From contig NZ_CP163435.1 of assembly GCF_041051975.1 (NCBI RefSeq), forward strand, positions 3,100,001-3,164,000: 64,000 nt of DNA, read 5' to 3'. The notes beneath the pieces are model-generated. The model worked only from the letters and a program-made list of their open reading frames with translations. It was not told where the DNA came from and ran no database searches. Shown piece by piece: positions 49,559 to 57,954 of the stretch (within the stretch, counting starts at the first letter, position 1; each line of letters begins with the position of its first letter). Made by a program: the position numbers and the translations under genes. The stretch comes from Streptomyces sp. R21. GTDB taxonomy: Bacteria; Actinomycetota; Actinomycetes; Streptomycetales; Streptomycetaceae.

Positions 49559-50152
49559 TCAGACGGGGAGCGTCTTCGGCTTGTACGAGGGGCGCTTGGC
49601 CTCGTACGCGGCGATGTCGCCCTCGTTCTGCAGGGTGATGGAGATGTCGTCCAGCCCGTTCAGCAGCCGCCACCGGGCGTTCTCGTCGAGCTCGAAGGCG
49701 GCGGTGATGCCCTCGGCGCGCACCTCGCGGGCCTCCAGGTCGACGGTGATCTCGGCCTGCGGGTCGTTCTCGGCGAGATCCTGGAGCGCGTCCACGATCT
49801 TCTGCTCCAGAACCACTGTGAGCAGGCCGTTCTTCAGCGAGTTGCCACGGAAGATGTCGGCGAAGCGGGAGGAGATGACGGCCTTGAAGCCGTAGTTCTG
49901 CAGCGCCCAGACGGCGTGCTCGCGCGAGGAGCCCGTACCGAAGTCGGGACCGGCCACCAGGACCGTGGCGCCCTTGCGCTCGGGCTGGTTGAGGACGAAG
50001 GAGGAGTCCTTGCGCCAGGCCTCGAAGAGCCCGTCCTCGAACCCGTCCCGCGTCACCTTCTTGAGCCAGTGGGCGGGGATGATCTGGTCGGTGTCGACGT
50101 TGCTGCGGCGCAGCGGGACGGCCCGGCCGGTGTGCGTGGTGAATGCTTCCAT
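49559..50152 (-). CDS. leuD: 3-isopropylmalate dehydratase small subunit
   Basis: Small subunit of the Fe-S isomerase that converts 2- to 3-isopropylmalate in leucine synthesis. The 197 residues show [21 protein letters not shown], the conserved loop [22 protein letters not shown], and [16 protein letters not shown]. It starts 6 bp after leuC and works with it as a heterodimer. Confidence 0.96.
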   Translation of the reverse strand: MEAFTTHTGRAVPLRRSNVDTDQIIPAHWLKKVTRDGFEDGLFEAWRKDSSFVLNQPERKGATVLVAGPDFGTGSSREHAVWALQNYGFKAVISSRFADIFRGNSLKNGLLTVVLEQKIVDALQDLAENDPQAEITVDLEAREVRAEGITAAFELDENARWRLLNGLDDISITLQNEGDIAAYEAKRPSYKPKTLPV

Positions 50153-50158
50153 GACTTC

Positions 50159-51583
50159 TCAGACTCCAGCGGGCGCGGGGGCGTCGGACAGGTCGGCGGG
50201 GGACGCCAGGTGGCCCAGGACCGCCGTCGCGGCGGCGACCTGCGGCGAGACCAGGTGCGTACGACCGCCCTTGCCCTGCCTGCCCTCGAAGTTGCGGTTG
50301 GAGGTGGACGCGGAGCGCTCACCGGGAGCCAGCTGGTCGGGGTTCATGCCCAGACACATCGAGCAGCCCGCGTGCCGCCATTCGGCGCCGGCCTCCTTGA
50401 AGACGACGTCCAGGCCCTCGGAGACGGCCTGCAGACCCACGCGCGCGGAGCCGGGGACCACCAGCATCCGTACACCGTCGGCGACTTTGCGGCCCTTCAC
50501 GAGCTCGGCGGCGGCACGCAGGTCCTCGATACGGCCGTTGGTGCACGAACCTACGAAGACGGTGTCGACCTTGATGTCGCGCAGCGGCTGTCCGGCGGTC
50601 AACCCCATGTATTCCAGGGCCTTTTCGGCGGCGTGGCGCTCCGAAGCGTCTTCGTACGAAGCAGGATCGGGGACCGACGCCGAAAGCGGCGCGCCCTGAC
50701 CGGGGTTGGTGCCCCAGGTGACGAACGGTGACAGCGAGGCGGCGTCGATGAAGACCTCGGCGTCGAAGACCGCGTCCTCGTCCGTCCGCAGCGTCTTCCA
50801 GTACTCCACCGCGGCGTCCCAGTCCGCACCCTCGGGAGCGTGGGCGCGGCCCTTGAGGTAGGCGAAGGTGGTCTCGTCCGGGGCGATCATTCCGGCCCGG
50901 GCGCCTGCCTCGATCGACATGTTGCAGATGGTCATGCGGGCTTCCATCGAGAGTTTCTCAATGGCCGAGCCGCGATATTCCAGGATGTAACCCTGGCCGC
51001 CGCCGGTGCCGATCTTCGCGATGATGGCGAGGATCAGGTCCTTGGCGGTGACAGCCTCGGGCAGTTCGCCGTCGATGGTGATGGCCATGGTCTTGGGGCG
51101 GGCCAGCGGCAGCGTCTGGGTGGCCAGCACGTGCTCGACCTGCGAGGTGCCGATGCCGAACGCCAGAGCGCCGAAGGCGCCGTGCGTGGAGGTGTGGGAG
51201 TCACCGCACACGACCGTGGTGCCCGGCTGGGTCAGGCCCAGCTGCGGTCCCACGACGTGGACGACACCCTGCTCGACGTCACCGAGGGAGTGCAGGCGCA
51301 CACCGAACTCGGCGGCGTTCTTGCGCAGTGTCTCCAGCTGGACACGGGAGACCGGGTCCGCGATGGGCTTGTCGATGTCGAGGGTCGGGGTGTTGTGATC
51401 CTCGGTCGCGATGGTGAGGTCGAGACGGCGCACGGGCCGGCCGGCCTGGCGGAGGCCGTCGAAGGCCTGCGGGCTGGTCACCTCGTGCAGGAGATGGAGA
51501 TCGATGAAGAGGAGGTCGGGCTCGCCCTCGGCGCGCCGGACGACATGGTCGTCCCAGACCTTCTCCGCGAGTGTCCTACCCAT
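50159..51583 (-). CDS. leuC: 3-isopropylmalate dehydratase large subunit
   Basis: Catalytic Fe-S subunit of isopropylmalate isomerase. The 474 residues start [15 protein letters not shown] and include [40 protein letters not shown] and [20 protein letters not shown], which supply the three 4Fe-4S cysteines. GGAGGGAAAG precedes the ATG at 51583. It is divergent from ndgR, whose product controls leucine and other amino-acid genes in Streptomyces, so repression or activation from the shared region is expected. Confidence 0.97.
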   Translation of the reverse strand: MGRTLAEKVWDDHVVRRAEGEPDLLFIDLHLLHEVTSPQAFDGLRQAGRPVRRLDLTIATEDHNTPTLDIDKPIADPVSRVQLETLRKNAAEFGVRLHSLGDVEQGVVHVVGPQLGLTQPGTTVVCGDSHTSTHGAFGALAFGIGTSQVEHVLATQTLPLARPKTMAITIDGELPEAVTAKDLILAIIAKIGTGGGQGYILEYRGSAIEKLSMEARMTICNMSIEAGARAGMIAPDETTFAYLKGRAHAPEGADWDAAVEYWKTLRTDEDAVFDAEVFIDAASLSPFVTWGTNPGQGAPLSASVPDPASYEDASERHAAEKALEYMGLTAGQPLRDIKVDTVFVGSCTNGRIEDLRAAAELVKGRKVADGVRMLVVPGSARVGLQAVSEGLDVVFKEAGAEWRHAGCSMCLGMNPDQLAPGERSASTSNRNFEGRQGKGGRTHLVSPQVAAATAVLGHLASPADLSDAPAPAGV

Positions 51584-51728
51584 CGCTTTCCCTCCGACCG
51601 GCCTGTGTGGCGCCGGCCCAACTAGAGATTTCGGTGCGGCAACGTCCGTACCCCTCGTACCGGGCATCCGCCGCCGGGCCCGTTTGGTCCGCGGGCCGCT
51701 GTAGTAACCAGGGTGGCGCGTTCCACGA

Positions 51729-51767
51729 GAAATTGAACTTGCGTTTCACAGAGTGAGACGCGAGTAT
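51729..51767 (+). promoter_or_regulatory. ndgR promoter with overlapping palindrome
   Basis: TTGCGT (51739-51744), 17 bp, GAGTAT (51762-51767) form a promoter whose start site would fall at or next to the ATG at 51774, suggesting a leaderless mRNA. The -35 is overlapped by a near-palindrome, GAAA-TTG-AACTT-GCG-TTTC (51729-51747), a good candidate for the NdgR/IclR operator serving both ndgR and leuCD. Confidence 0.5.
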
Positions 51768-51773
51768 CGTTGC

Positions 51774-52490
51774 ATGGACAACAGTAGCGGCGTCGGCGTT
51801 CTGGACAAGGCAGCCCTTGTCCTGAGCGCTCTGGAGTCCGGTCCGGCCACCCTCGCGGGTCTGGTCGCGGCGACCGGGCTGGCACGACCCACGGCACATC
51901 GTCTCGCCGTGGCACTTGAACACCACCGCATGGTGGCGCGCGACATGCAGGGCCGTTTCATTCTCGGCCCCCGCCTCGCCGAGCTGGCCGCGGCCGCCGG
52001 TGAGGACCGTCTCCTCGCGACGGCGGGCCCGGTGCTCACGCATCTGCGCGACATCACGGGCGAGAGCGCCCAGCTCTATCGCCGCCAGGGCGACATGCGC
52101 ATCTGCGTCGCCGCGGCCGAGCGCCTGTCGGGCCTTCGGGACACCGTCCCGGTCGGTTCCACTCTCACGATGAAGGCCGGCTCCTCTGCCCAGATCCTGA
52201 TGGCCTGGGAGGAGCCGGAGCGTCTGCACCGGGGTCTGCAGGGCGCCCGCTTCACGGCGACGGCCCTGTCGGGCGTACGGCGCCGAGGCTGGGCCCAGTC
52301 GATCGGCGAGCGCGAGCCGGGCGTCGCGTCCGTCTCCGCGCCCGTGCGCGGCCCCTCCAACCGTGTGGTCGCCGCTGTCTCGGTCTCCGGACCGATCGAG
52401 CGCCTGACCCGCCACCCGGGCCGTATGCACGCCCAGGCGGTCATCGACGCCGCCGGCCGCCTCTCCGAGGCCCTGCGCCGCACGGGCTGA
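51774..52490 (+). CDS. ndgR: IclR-family regulator NdgR
   Basis: Amino-acid-dependent regulator of leucine, methionine and other genes and of antibiotic output in Streptomyces. The 238 residues have the winged helix (GVLDKAALVLSALESGPATL, LARPTAHRLAVALEHH) and an IclR effector domain ending near VIDAAGRLSEALR. The ATG at 51774 matches the known 238-residue form; the in-frame extension to 51753 overlaps the promoter. Divergence from leuCD is the conserved arrangement. Confidence 0.94.
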   Translation: MDNSSGVGVLDKAALVLSALESGPATLAGLVAATGLARPTAHRLAVALEHHRMVARDMQGRFILGPRLAELAAAAGEDRLLATAGPVLTHLRDITGESAQLYRRQGDMRICVAAAERLSGLRDTVPVGSTLTMKAGSSAQILMAWEEPERLHRGLQGARFTATALSGVRRRGWAQSIGEREPGVASVSAPVRGPSNRVVAAVSVSGPIERLTRHPGRMHAQAVIDAAGRLSEALRRTG

Positions 52491-52514
52491 CCTTCGGGGT
52501 ACGACAGACACGAA

Positions 52515-52548
52515 GGAGGGCCTGCCTCAACGCCGCGGCAGGCCCTCC
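52515..52548. terminator. Terminator between ndgR and DUF4188 gene
   Basis: Perfect 12-bp arms GGAGGGCCTGCC (52515-52526) and GGCAGGCCCTCC (52537-52548) between convergent genes. Confidence 0.85.
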
Positions 52549-52573
52549 CCCGTTCCCCCGTCCTCCCTGGTCA

Positions 52574-53113
52574 TCAGGTCTTCTCGGCCACCTCGGCCGT
52601 TGCCGTCGCCCCCGCTCCGGAGGAGCGGTGCGCGAACCGGTCCTTCGCGTACCTGCCCCGCCGCTCGATCGGCACCTGACCATGCGCCCCGGCCAGGCCG
52701 AACGCCGGCATGTCGAAGTAGATCGACTCGTACGAGCCCTCGGGTGCGACGTACGTCTCGTGCCACAGGCCCACATGTCCGCGCGCCTTGCCCTTGCGGT
52801 GCACGCGATTGAAGACCGCCCAGGCCTTGTGATGGAACATGTCCGGCGAGGTCGCGTAGGCGTACAGCTTCTCCTTGGTCTCCCAGTACTGGACGACGTA
52901 GTACGTACGCGGCGAGGCCGTCAGCATCACGTGCCCCAGCAGCCCCCGGTCGCGGTCCCGCGCAAGCTCCCCAAGCATGCGAAACATCGACAGTGCGACC
53001 GGCAGCCACTGGTGCACCGCCCAGAAGTGATTGATGCGCATGCCGATGAGCAGGACCACCACATCACCCTCGGCCGCCGCGGTCGTATGGCCCGACACCG
53101 GTTTCGAGAACAT
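52574..53113 (-). CDS. DUF4188 protein
   Basis: A 179-residue protein of the DUF4188 type: VVVLLIGMRINHFWAVHQWL, the segment ASPRTYYVVQYWETKEKLYA and FHHKAWAVFNRVHRKGKARG, a monooxygenase-like ferredoxin fold related to antibiotic-synthesis-monooxygenase proteins. A compact His/Trp-rich core suggests a small-ligand or heme site, but no function is established. It is divergent from a MerR regulator with repeated sites between them and is likely its target. Confidence 0.8.
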   Translation of the reverse strand: MFSKPVSGHTTAAAEGDVVVLLIGMRINHFWAVHQWLPVALSMFRMLGELARDRDRGLLGHVMLTASPRTYYVVQYWETKEKLYAYATSPDMFHHKAWAVFNRVHRKGKARGHVGLWHETYVAPEGSYESIYFDMPAFGLAGAHGQVPIERRGRYAKDRFAHRSSGAGATATAEVAEKT

Positions 53114-53130
53114 GACGGTCCCCCTCGTCA

Positions 53131-53172
53131 GATAGCGCCACTATCCTTCTGGCGATGCTTAGATAGTGGCAC
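53131..53172. promoter_or_regulatory. Operator between DUF4188 and MerR genes
   Basis: The palindrome GATAG-CGCCA-CTATC (53131-53145) is followed at 53162-53172 by GATAGTGGCAC, whose first ten bases match the minus-strand reading of the palindrome. The two sites lie in the 81-bp space between divergent genes and probably bind the MerR-type regulator. Confidence 0.65.
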
Positions 53173-53194
53173 TGCCCAACGGAAGGCGCAAGAC

Positions 53195-53839
53195 ATGCGG
53201 CTGGCGGAGCTCAGCGAGCACAGTGGTGTGCCCACCGCGACGATCAAGTACTACCTGCGCGAAGGGCTGTTGCCGCCCGGCCGCCAGATCAACGCCACGA
53301 CGGCCGAGTACGACGAGGAACACCTGCGCCGGCTGCGGCTGGTGCGGGCGATGATCCAGGTGGGCCGGGTGCCGGTGGCGAAGGTGCGCGAGGTGCTCGG
53401 GCACGTCGACGACGACTCCCTGCCCCGCACGATCCGCCTCGGCGCGGCGATGTGGGCGCTGCCGCAGGTGCCGGAGCCGGAGAACGAGGACGAGTACGTC
53501 CAGGCCGCACACCGGGAGGTCGCCGTGCTCCTGGACCAGCTCGGCTGGGAGAACGCCAAGCGGCTCTCGACCATCTCTCCCGCATACCGCTCGCTGGTGG
53601 TGGTGGTGGCCGCGCTCCGCAGGCTCGGCTACACCTTCGGAGCCGAACTGCTCCTGCCGTACGCCGAGTTGATGTACCGGACAGCCGTCCTCGACATGGA
53701 CAACCTGGAGAGGTACCCGTCGGAGGCGGAGCAGATCGAGTTCGCGATCCTGGGGGCGATCCTCAACGAGCCGGCACTGCAGGCGCTGCACCGGCTGGCC
53801 CAGGAGGAGGAGTCGGCGCGGCGGTACGGCTTCGAGTAG
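53195..53839 (+). CDS. MerR-family regulator
   Basis: A 214-residue regulator. The N-terminal MerR DNA-binding domain is typical: MRLAELSEHSGVPTATIKYY, LREGLLPPGR, then EEHLRRLRLVRAMIQVGRVPV. The C-terminal half is a larger helical domain without the metal-binding cysteines of MerR/CueR, so it senses something else. The ATG at 53195 is preferred because longer in-frame versions overlap the operator and the divergent gene. It likely controls the DUF4188 gene and itself. Confidence 0.88.
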   Translation: MRLAELSEHSGVPTATIKYYLREGLLPPGRQINATTAEYDEEHLRRLRLVRAMIQVGRVPVAKVREVLGHVDDDSLPRTIRLGAAMWALPQVPEPENEDEYVQAAHREVAVLLDQLGWENAKRLSTISPAYRSLVVVVAALRRLGYTFGAELLLPYAELMYRTAVLDMDNLERYPSEAEQIEFAILGAILNEPALQALHRLAQEEESARRYGFE

Positions 53840-53856
53840 CCGGCGCCGGGCACGAC

Positions 53857-53886
53857 GAAGGCCCCCCACCGAAGTGGAGGGCCTTC
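53857..53886. terminator. Terminator between MerR gene and tRNA cluster
   Basis: Arms GAAGGCCCCCCAC (53857-53869) and GTGGAGGGCCTTC (53874-53886) pair over 13 bp with one mismatch; it serves the MerR gene and the last tRNA gene. Confidence 0.8.
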
Positions 53887-53894
53887 ATATCGCG

Positions 53895-53967
53895 TACCCC
53901 CGACCGGATTCGAACCGGCGCTACCGCCTTGAGAGGGCGGCGTGCTAGGCCGCTACACAACGGGGGC
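53895..53967 (-). tRNA. tRNA-Glu (CUC), copy 1
   Basis: 73-nt cloverleaf. Acceptor GCCCCCG pairs with CGGGGGT, the T-loop is GGTTCGAATCC, and the anticodon loop CTCTCAA gives CUC between a CCGCC/GGCGG stem. CCA is not encoded. It differs from the other two Glu copies in the anticodon stem. Confidence 0.95.
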
Positions 53968-53995
53968 CTAGATCTTGCGTTTCCGCAGATCGGAG

Positions 53996-54067
53996 CTGGG
54001 CTACCAGGACTCGAACCTAGAATGACGGTACCAGAAACCGTAGTGTTGCCAATTACACCATAGCCCA
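53996..54067 (-). tRNA. tRNA-Gln (CUG), copy 1
   Basis: 72-nt cloverleaf with acceptor TGGGCTA/TAGCCCA, T-loop GGTTCGAGTCC and anticodon loop TTCTGGT giving CUG within a perfect ACGGT/ACCGT stem. No encoded CCA. Confidence 0.94.
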
Positions 54068-54088
54068 TGGTGATTTAAACCAACTGCG

Positions 54089-54161
54089 TACCCCCGACCG
54101 GATTCGAACCGGCGCTACTGCCGTGAGAGGGCAGCGTGCTAGGCCGCTACACAACGGGGGC
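54089..54161 (-). tRNA. tRNA-Glu (CUC), copy 2
   Basis: 73 nt with anticodon loop CTCTCAC (CUC) in a CTGCC/GGCAG stem. It is identical in sequence to copy 3 at 54224-54296. Confidence 0.95.
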
Positions 54162-54223
54162 CCTAGCGATCCTGCATGAGAGTCAGCGGGTGCGACCCGG
54201 ACTGTCTCCCTGGGAAGGATCTG

Positions 54224-54296
54224 TACCCCCGACCGGATTCGAACCGGCGCTACTGCCGTGAGAGGGCAGCGTGCTAGGCCGCTACACAACGGGGGC
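54224..54296 (-). tRNA. tRNA-Glu (CUC), copy 3
   Basis: 73 nt, identical to copy 2, including the CTGCC/GGCAG anticodon stem. Spacer sequences between copies are different, so this is not a recent whole-unit duplication. Confidence 0.95.
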
Positions 54297-54338
54297 TTTG
54301 CGGATTTTGATCTCCGCGGTGCAGATAAGCTCTGCGAG

Positions 54339-54410
54339 CTGGCCTACCAGGACTCGAACCTAGACTAACGGAACCAGAAACCGTCGTGCTGCCAATTACA
54401 CCATAGGCCA
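54339..54410 (-). tRNA. tRNA-Gln (CUG), copy 2
   Basis: 72 nt with acceptor TGGCCTA/TAGGCCA and anticodon loop TTCTGGT (CUG). The closing pair of the anticodon stem (31-39) is T-T in place of the pair seen in copy 1. Otherwise canonical. First in the transcription order of the cluster. Confidence 0.92.
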
Positions 54411-54502
54411 CTGGAACTCAACCCCCGATGGGGATCTTGTTCTAGCTTGCGCCTCCGGTTCTCCGGCCTTTCGGCCCGCTCTCCGGCGGCGCAGGAAGAA
54501 CA

Positions 54503-55234
54503 TTACCTGAAGGTGGACGGGGCTCCAAAACGGGTATCCGCGCCGAGCAGCGCGGGGAGTTCGGCCAGCGAGACGATCCGATACGGGCCGACCGGAGCCT
54601 CGACGGCGGCGTACGCGCCGCCCCGATCGATCCAGATCGACAGCAGTCCGGCGTCGGCGGCTCCCCGCCCGTCGATCTCCGGATGGTCGCCCACGTACGC
54701 AACCTGGTGCGCGGGCAGCTCCAGGGCGTCGCAGGCGGCGCGGAAGGCCTGGGCGTCGGGCTTGGACACACCGAGCTCGGCGGCGCACAGGACCATCTCG
54801 AAGCGCTCGCGCACGCCTAGGGCGCGGAGCTTGTACTCCTGCACGTGGATGCTGGAGTTGGACAGCACCCCGTGGCGGTGGCTGGCGGCGAGCAGGTCGA
54901 GGGCGGGCAGCACGTCCGGGAAGAGCGCCCAGGCCCGCTCGTAGTGGGCGCGGTAACGGTGGAACCAGTCGTCGGCCTCCGCGTCGGTGAGCTCCTCGCC
55001 CAGGAAGACCCGGACCCGGTCCCGCCGCTGCCCCTCGAAGGAGGCCTCCCCCGCCGCGTACCGCGCCCACTGCTGATCGGTGACCTCCCGCCACCGGGCA
55101 AGGGCCTGCTCCACACCGACGTACCCGTCGAGCAGCCCCTCGGCCGCCAGATGCTCCCGCATGCCGGCGCGGTCCGCGGAGGTGTAGTCGAAGAGGGTGT
55201 CGTCGACGTCCCAGACCACGGCCTCGATGCTCAT
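54503..55234 (-). CDS. HAD-superfamily hydrolase
   Basis: A 243-residue phosphatase-like protein. HAD motif I is VVWDVDDTLFD with both catalytic Asp residues, motif II lies in GVLSNSSIHV, motif III is the Lys of GVSKPDAQAF, and motif IV is VGDHPEIDGRGAADAG. A helical cap domain spans about residues 20-100. Substrate unknown. It lies between gltX and the tRNA cluster, same strand. Confidence 0.88.
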   Translation of the reverse strand: MSIEAVVWDVDDTLFDYTSADRAGMREHLAAEGLLDGYVGVEQALARWREVTDQQWARYAAGEASFEGQRRDRVRVFLGEELTDAEADDWFHRYRAHYERAWALFPDVLPALDLLAASHRHGVLSNSSIHVQEYKLRALGVRERFEMVLCAAELGVSKPDAQAFRAACDALELPAHQVAYVGDHPEIDGRGAADAGLLSIWIDRGGAYAAVEAPVGPYRIVSLAELPALLGADTRFGAPSTFR

Positions 55235-55304
55235 GATCCGACGGTAACGCGGTGCCGGGGAGCGCGTCTGCCGGTTGGCGGTTGTCCCGCGGGTACGACG
55301 AAAA

Positions 55305-55329
55305 GGCGGCACCCGGACCGGGTGCCGCC
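55305..55329 (-). terminator. gltX terminator
   Basis: Arms GGCGGCACCCGG (55305-55316) and CCGGGTGCCGCC (55318-55329) form a long stem followed on the minus strand by TTTTCG, 37 bp after the gltX stop. Confidence 0.85.
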
Positions 55330-55365
55330 CCTTCGTAGGCGTACGGAACTGCCTGGACGTACCGG

Positions 55366-56841
55366 CTACGCCGCGAGCTTCGCCAGCGCCGCGTCGATGC
55401 GGGCCAGGGTCTTCTCCTTGCCCAGGATCTCCAGGGACTCGAAGAGCGGGAGGCCCACCGTGCGGCCGGTGACGGCGACGCGGACCGGGGCCTGGGCCTT
55501 GCCGAGCTTGAGGCCGTGGGCCTCGCCGGCGGCCAGGACGGCCTCCTTCAGGGACTCCGGGGAGGCCCAGTCGGCCGCGTCGAGCTTCTCGCGGGCGGTG
55601 GCCAGCAGCGCGTCCGAGCCGTCCTTCATGGCCTTGGTCCAGTGCGCCTCGTCGAAGACCGGCTCCGCGAGGAACAGGAAGTCGACGTTGTCCGTGATCT
55701 CGGAGAGGACCTTGAGGCGGGTCTGCGCGTGCGGGGCGACGGCCTGCCACTTCGCCTCGTCGAAGTCCTCCGGCGCCCAGGGCGCGAAGGGGGCCTTCAG
55801 CCACGGGGCGCAGCGCTGGGTGAAGTCCTTCACGTCGAGCAGCCGGATGTGGTCGGCGTTGATCGCCTCGCACTTCTTCAGGTCGAAGCGGGCCGGGTTG
55901 GGGTTCACGTCCGCGACGTCGAAGGCGGCGACCATCTCCTCGATCGAGAAGATGTCGCGGTCCGCCGCGAGCGACCAGCCGAGCAGGGAGAGGTAGTTGA
56001 GCAGGCCCTCGGGGAGGAAGCCGCGCTCGCGGTAGAGGTTCAGCGACGACTGGGGGTCGCGCTTCGACAGCTTCTTGTTGCCCTCGCCCATCACGTAGGG
56101 GAGGTGGCCGAAGGCCGGGGTCTCCTTGGCGATGCCCAGCTCGATCAGCGCCTTGTAGAGGGCGATCTGGCGGGGGGTGGAGGAGAGCAGGTCCTCGCCG
56201 CGCAGGACGTGGGTGATCTCCATCAGGGCGTCGTCGACGGGGTTCACGAGCGTGTAGAGGGGCGCCCCGTTGGCTCGTACGATCCCGTAGTCCGGCACGT
56301 TCTCCGGGAGGTACGTGATCTCACCGCGGACCAGGTCCGTGAAGGTGATCGCCTCGTCGGGCATGCGGAAGCGGACGATGGGCGTCCGGCCCTCGGCCTT
56401 GTACGCCTCCACCTGCTCGGCGCTCAGCTCGCGGCAGTGGCCGTCGTAGCCGGAGGGCTTGCCGGCGGCGCGGGCGGCGTCGCGGCGGGTGTCGAGCTCC
56501 ACGGTGGAGCAGTAGCAGCGGTAGGCGTGGCCGGCGGCGAGGAGCTTGTCGGCGACGTCCTGGTAGATGTCCATGCGCTGCGACTGACGGTACGGCGCGT
56601 GCGGGCCGCCGATCTCGGGCCCCTCGTCCCAGTCGAAGCCCAGCCAGCGCATCGAGTCGAGCAGCTGGTTGTACGACTCCTCGGAGTCGCGGGCCGCGTC
56701 GGTGTCCTCGATGCGGAAGACCAGGGTGCCTTCGTTGTGCCGGGCGAACGCCCAGTTGAACAGGGCGGTGCGGACCAGGCCCACGTGGGGGTTGCCGGTC
56801 GGGGAGGGACAGAAACGTACGCGGACGTTCGCGTTAGCCAC
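55366..56841 (-). CDS. gltX: Glutamyl-tRNA synthetase
   Basis: Charges tRNA-Glu and, in organisms without GlnRS, also tRNA-Gln before transamidation by GatCAB. The 491 residues show the class I motifs [20 protein letters not shown] (HIGH variant HVGL) and KKLSKRD (KMSKS variant). GTG start at 56841, overlapping the FAH-family stop by 8 bp. Zinc-binding residues CYCSTVE are present. Its neighbours are tRNA-Glu and tRNA-Gln genes. Confidence 0.96.
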   Translation of the reverse strand: MANANVRVRFCPSPTGNPHVGLVRTALFNWAFARHNEGTLVFRIEDTDAARDSEESYNQLLDSMRWLGFDWDEGPEIGGPHAPYRQSQRMDIYQDVADKLLAAGHAYRCYCSTVELDTRRDAARAAGKPSGYDGHCRELSAEQVEAYKAEGRTPIVRFRMPDEAITFTDLVRGEITYLPENVPDYGIVRANGAPLYTLVNPVDDALMEITHVLRGEDLLSSTPRQIALYKALIELGIAKETPAFGHLPYVMGEGNKKLSKRDPQSSLNLYRERGFLPEGLLNYLSLLGWSLAADRDIFSIEEMVAAFDVADVNPNPARFDLKKCEAINADHIRLLDVKDFTQRCAPWLKAPFAPWAPEDFDEAKWQAVAPHAQTRLKVLSEITDNVDFLFLAEPVFDEAHWTKAMKDGSDALLATAREKLDAADWASPESLKEAVLAAGEAHGLKLGKAQAPVRVAVTGRTVGLPLFESLEILGKEKTLARIDAALAKLAA

Positions 56842-57610
56842 GCTTGATCACCTTGTTGGTGAGAGTGCCGATGCCTTCGATGGTGACGGCGACCTCGTCG
56901 CCGACGTTGAGGGGGCCGACCCCAGCCGGGGTGCCCGTGAGGATGACGTCTCCGGGGAGCAGCGTCATGGCCTCGCTGATGTTCACGATCAGATCCTCGA
57001 TGGAGTGGATCATCTCGCTCGTACGACCCAGCTGGCGCTGTTGGCCGTTGACCGTGAGCTGGATGGTGAGGTCGCTCGGGTCGAGGTCCGTCTCCACCCA
57101 GGGGCCGAGCGGGCAGGAGGTGTCGAAGCCCTTGGCCCTGGCCCACTGCTTCTCGCGCTTCTGGACGTCGCGCGCGGTGATGTCGTTGGCGCAGGTGTAG
57201 CCGAGGATGACGTCCTTGACGCGCTCGCGCGGGACCTCGCGGCACATGCGGCCGATGACGACGGCCAGCTCGGCCTCGTGGTGGAGGTCACTGGTGAAGG
57301 ACGGGTACTGGATCGCGTCGCCGGGGCCGATCACGGAGGTCGACGGCTTGAAGAAGGCGAACGGGGCGTCGGGCACCTCGTTGCCGAGTTCCTTCGCGTG
57401 CTCCGCGTAGTTGCGGCCGAAGGCCACGACCTTGTTCGGGAGCACCGGCGGCAGCAGGCGCACCTTGCTCAGGGGGACCTTCGTACCGGAGAGCTCGAAG
57501 TCCGCGAACGGGATGCCCTTGATGATGTCGAGGACGAGCTCGTCCGGCTTGTCGCCCTCGACCGCGCCGAAGGCGACGTTGCCGTCGATGGAGAATCTGG
57601 CGATGCGCAC
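56834..57610 (-). CDS. Fumarylacetoacetate hydrolase family protein
   Basis: A 258-residue FAH-fold enzyme. Metal-binding acidic residues appear in [12 protein letters not shown] and [10 protein letters not shown], with substrate-loop motifs [13 protein letters not shown] and [16 protein letters not shown]. Family members include acylpyruvate hydrolases, oxaloacetate decarboxylases and aromatic-catabolism isomerases, and the sequence alone does not choose between them. GTG start at 57610. It overlaps gltX by 8 bp, so the two are cotranscribed. Confidence 0.88.
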   Translation of the reverse strand: MRIARFSIDGNVAFGAVEGDKPDELVLDIIKGIPFADFELSGTKVPLSKVRLLPPVLPNKVVAFGRNYAEHAKELGNEVPDAPFAFFKPSTSVIGPGDAIQYPSFTSDLHHEAELAVVIGRMCREVPRERVKDVILGYTCANDITARDVQKREKQWARAKGFDTSCPLGPWVETDLDPSDLTIQLTVNGQQRQLGRTSEMIHSIEDLIVNISEAMTLLPGDVILTGTPAGVGPLNVGDEVAVTIEGIGTLTNKVIKRG

Positions 57611-57777
57611 GGGTTCGTTGCGCCCCTCTACTGAGCCGGCTGGAGTCTGACGCTCCAGGCTAACGCGGCAAAGGGGCAGGCACCTCGCGGTCAAAGCTGC
57701 GCGGCGGGTGCTTGAGCGTCCGGGGAGCGGCGTGCGTATTGCTTCTCGTCAGGTCTCGGCGGAGGCCTTGGTTCTCG

Positions 57778-57954
57778 TCAGTTCTCGGTGGAGGCCGCGA
57801 CCGGGACCTCCATGAGGATGGTGCGACGCGGGTTGGCGGTCTGGGCGGGGAGGTCGACGGAGTGGTCCGGCTGCTGCGGCGTCTGCAGATCGTCGGCGTC
57901 CTCGAGGTGCGCCAGCGTGGTGCGTCGCGGGTTGGCTATGTTGCGGAACATCAT
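57778..57954 (-). CDS. 58-residue peptide with duplicated NPRRT motif
   Basis: A small peptide gene. The ATG at 57954 follows GGTGAAG by 6 nt. Nearly all third codon positions are G or C, which supports real coding. The peptide has two similar units, NIANPRRTTLAHLEDADD near the start and TANPRRTILMEVPVAAS at the end, joined by a Gln/Pro/Asp-rich link (QTPQQPDHSVDLPAQ). There are no Cys residues and no signal peptide. It lies between the FAH gene and the divergent conservon. It may be a modified-peptide precursor, a signalling peptide or a short regulator; none is proven. Confidence 0.7.
   Translation of the reverse strand: MMFRNIANPRRTTLAHLEDADDLQTPQQPDHSVDLPAQTANPRRTILMEVPVAASTEN

Noticed and set aside
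50159..51583. Leucine attenuator or T-box before leuC
   Set aside because: The 190-bp space to ndgR shows no leader peptide with Leu codons and no T-box sequence.
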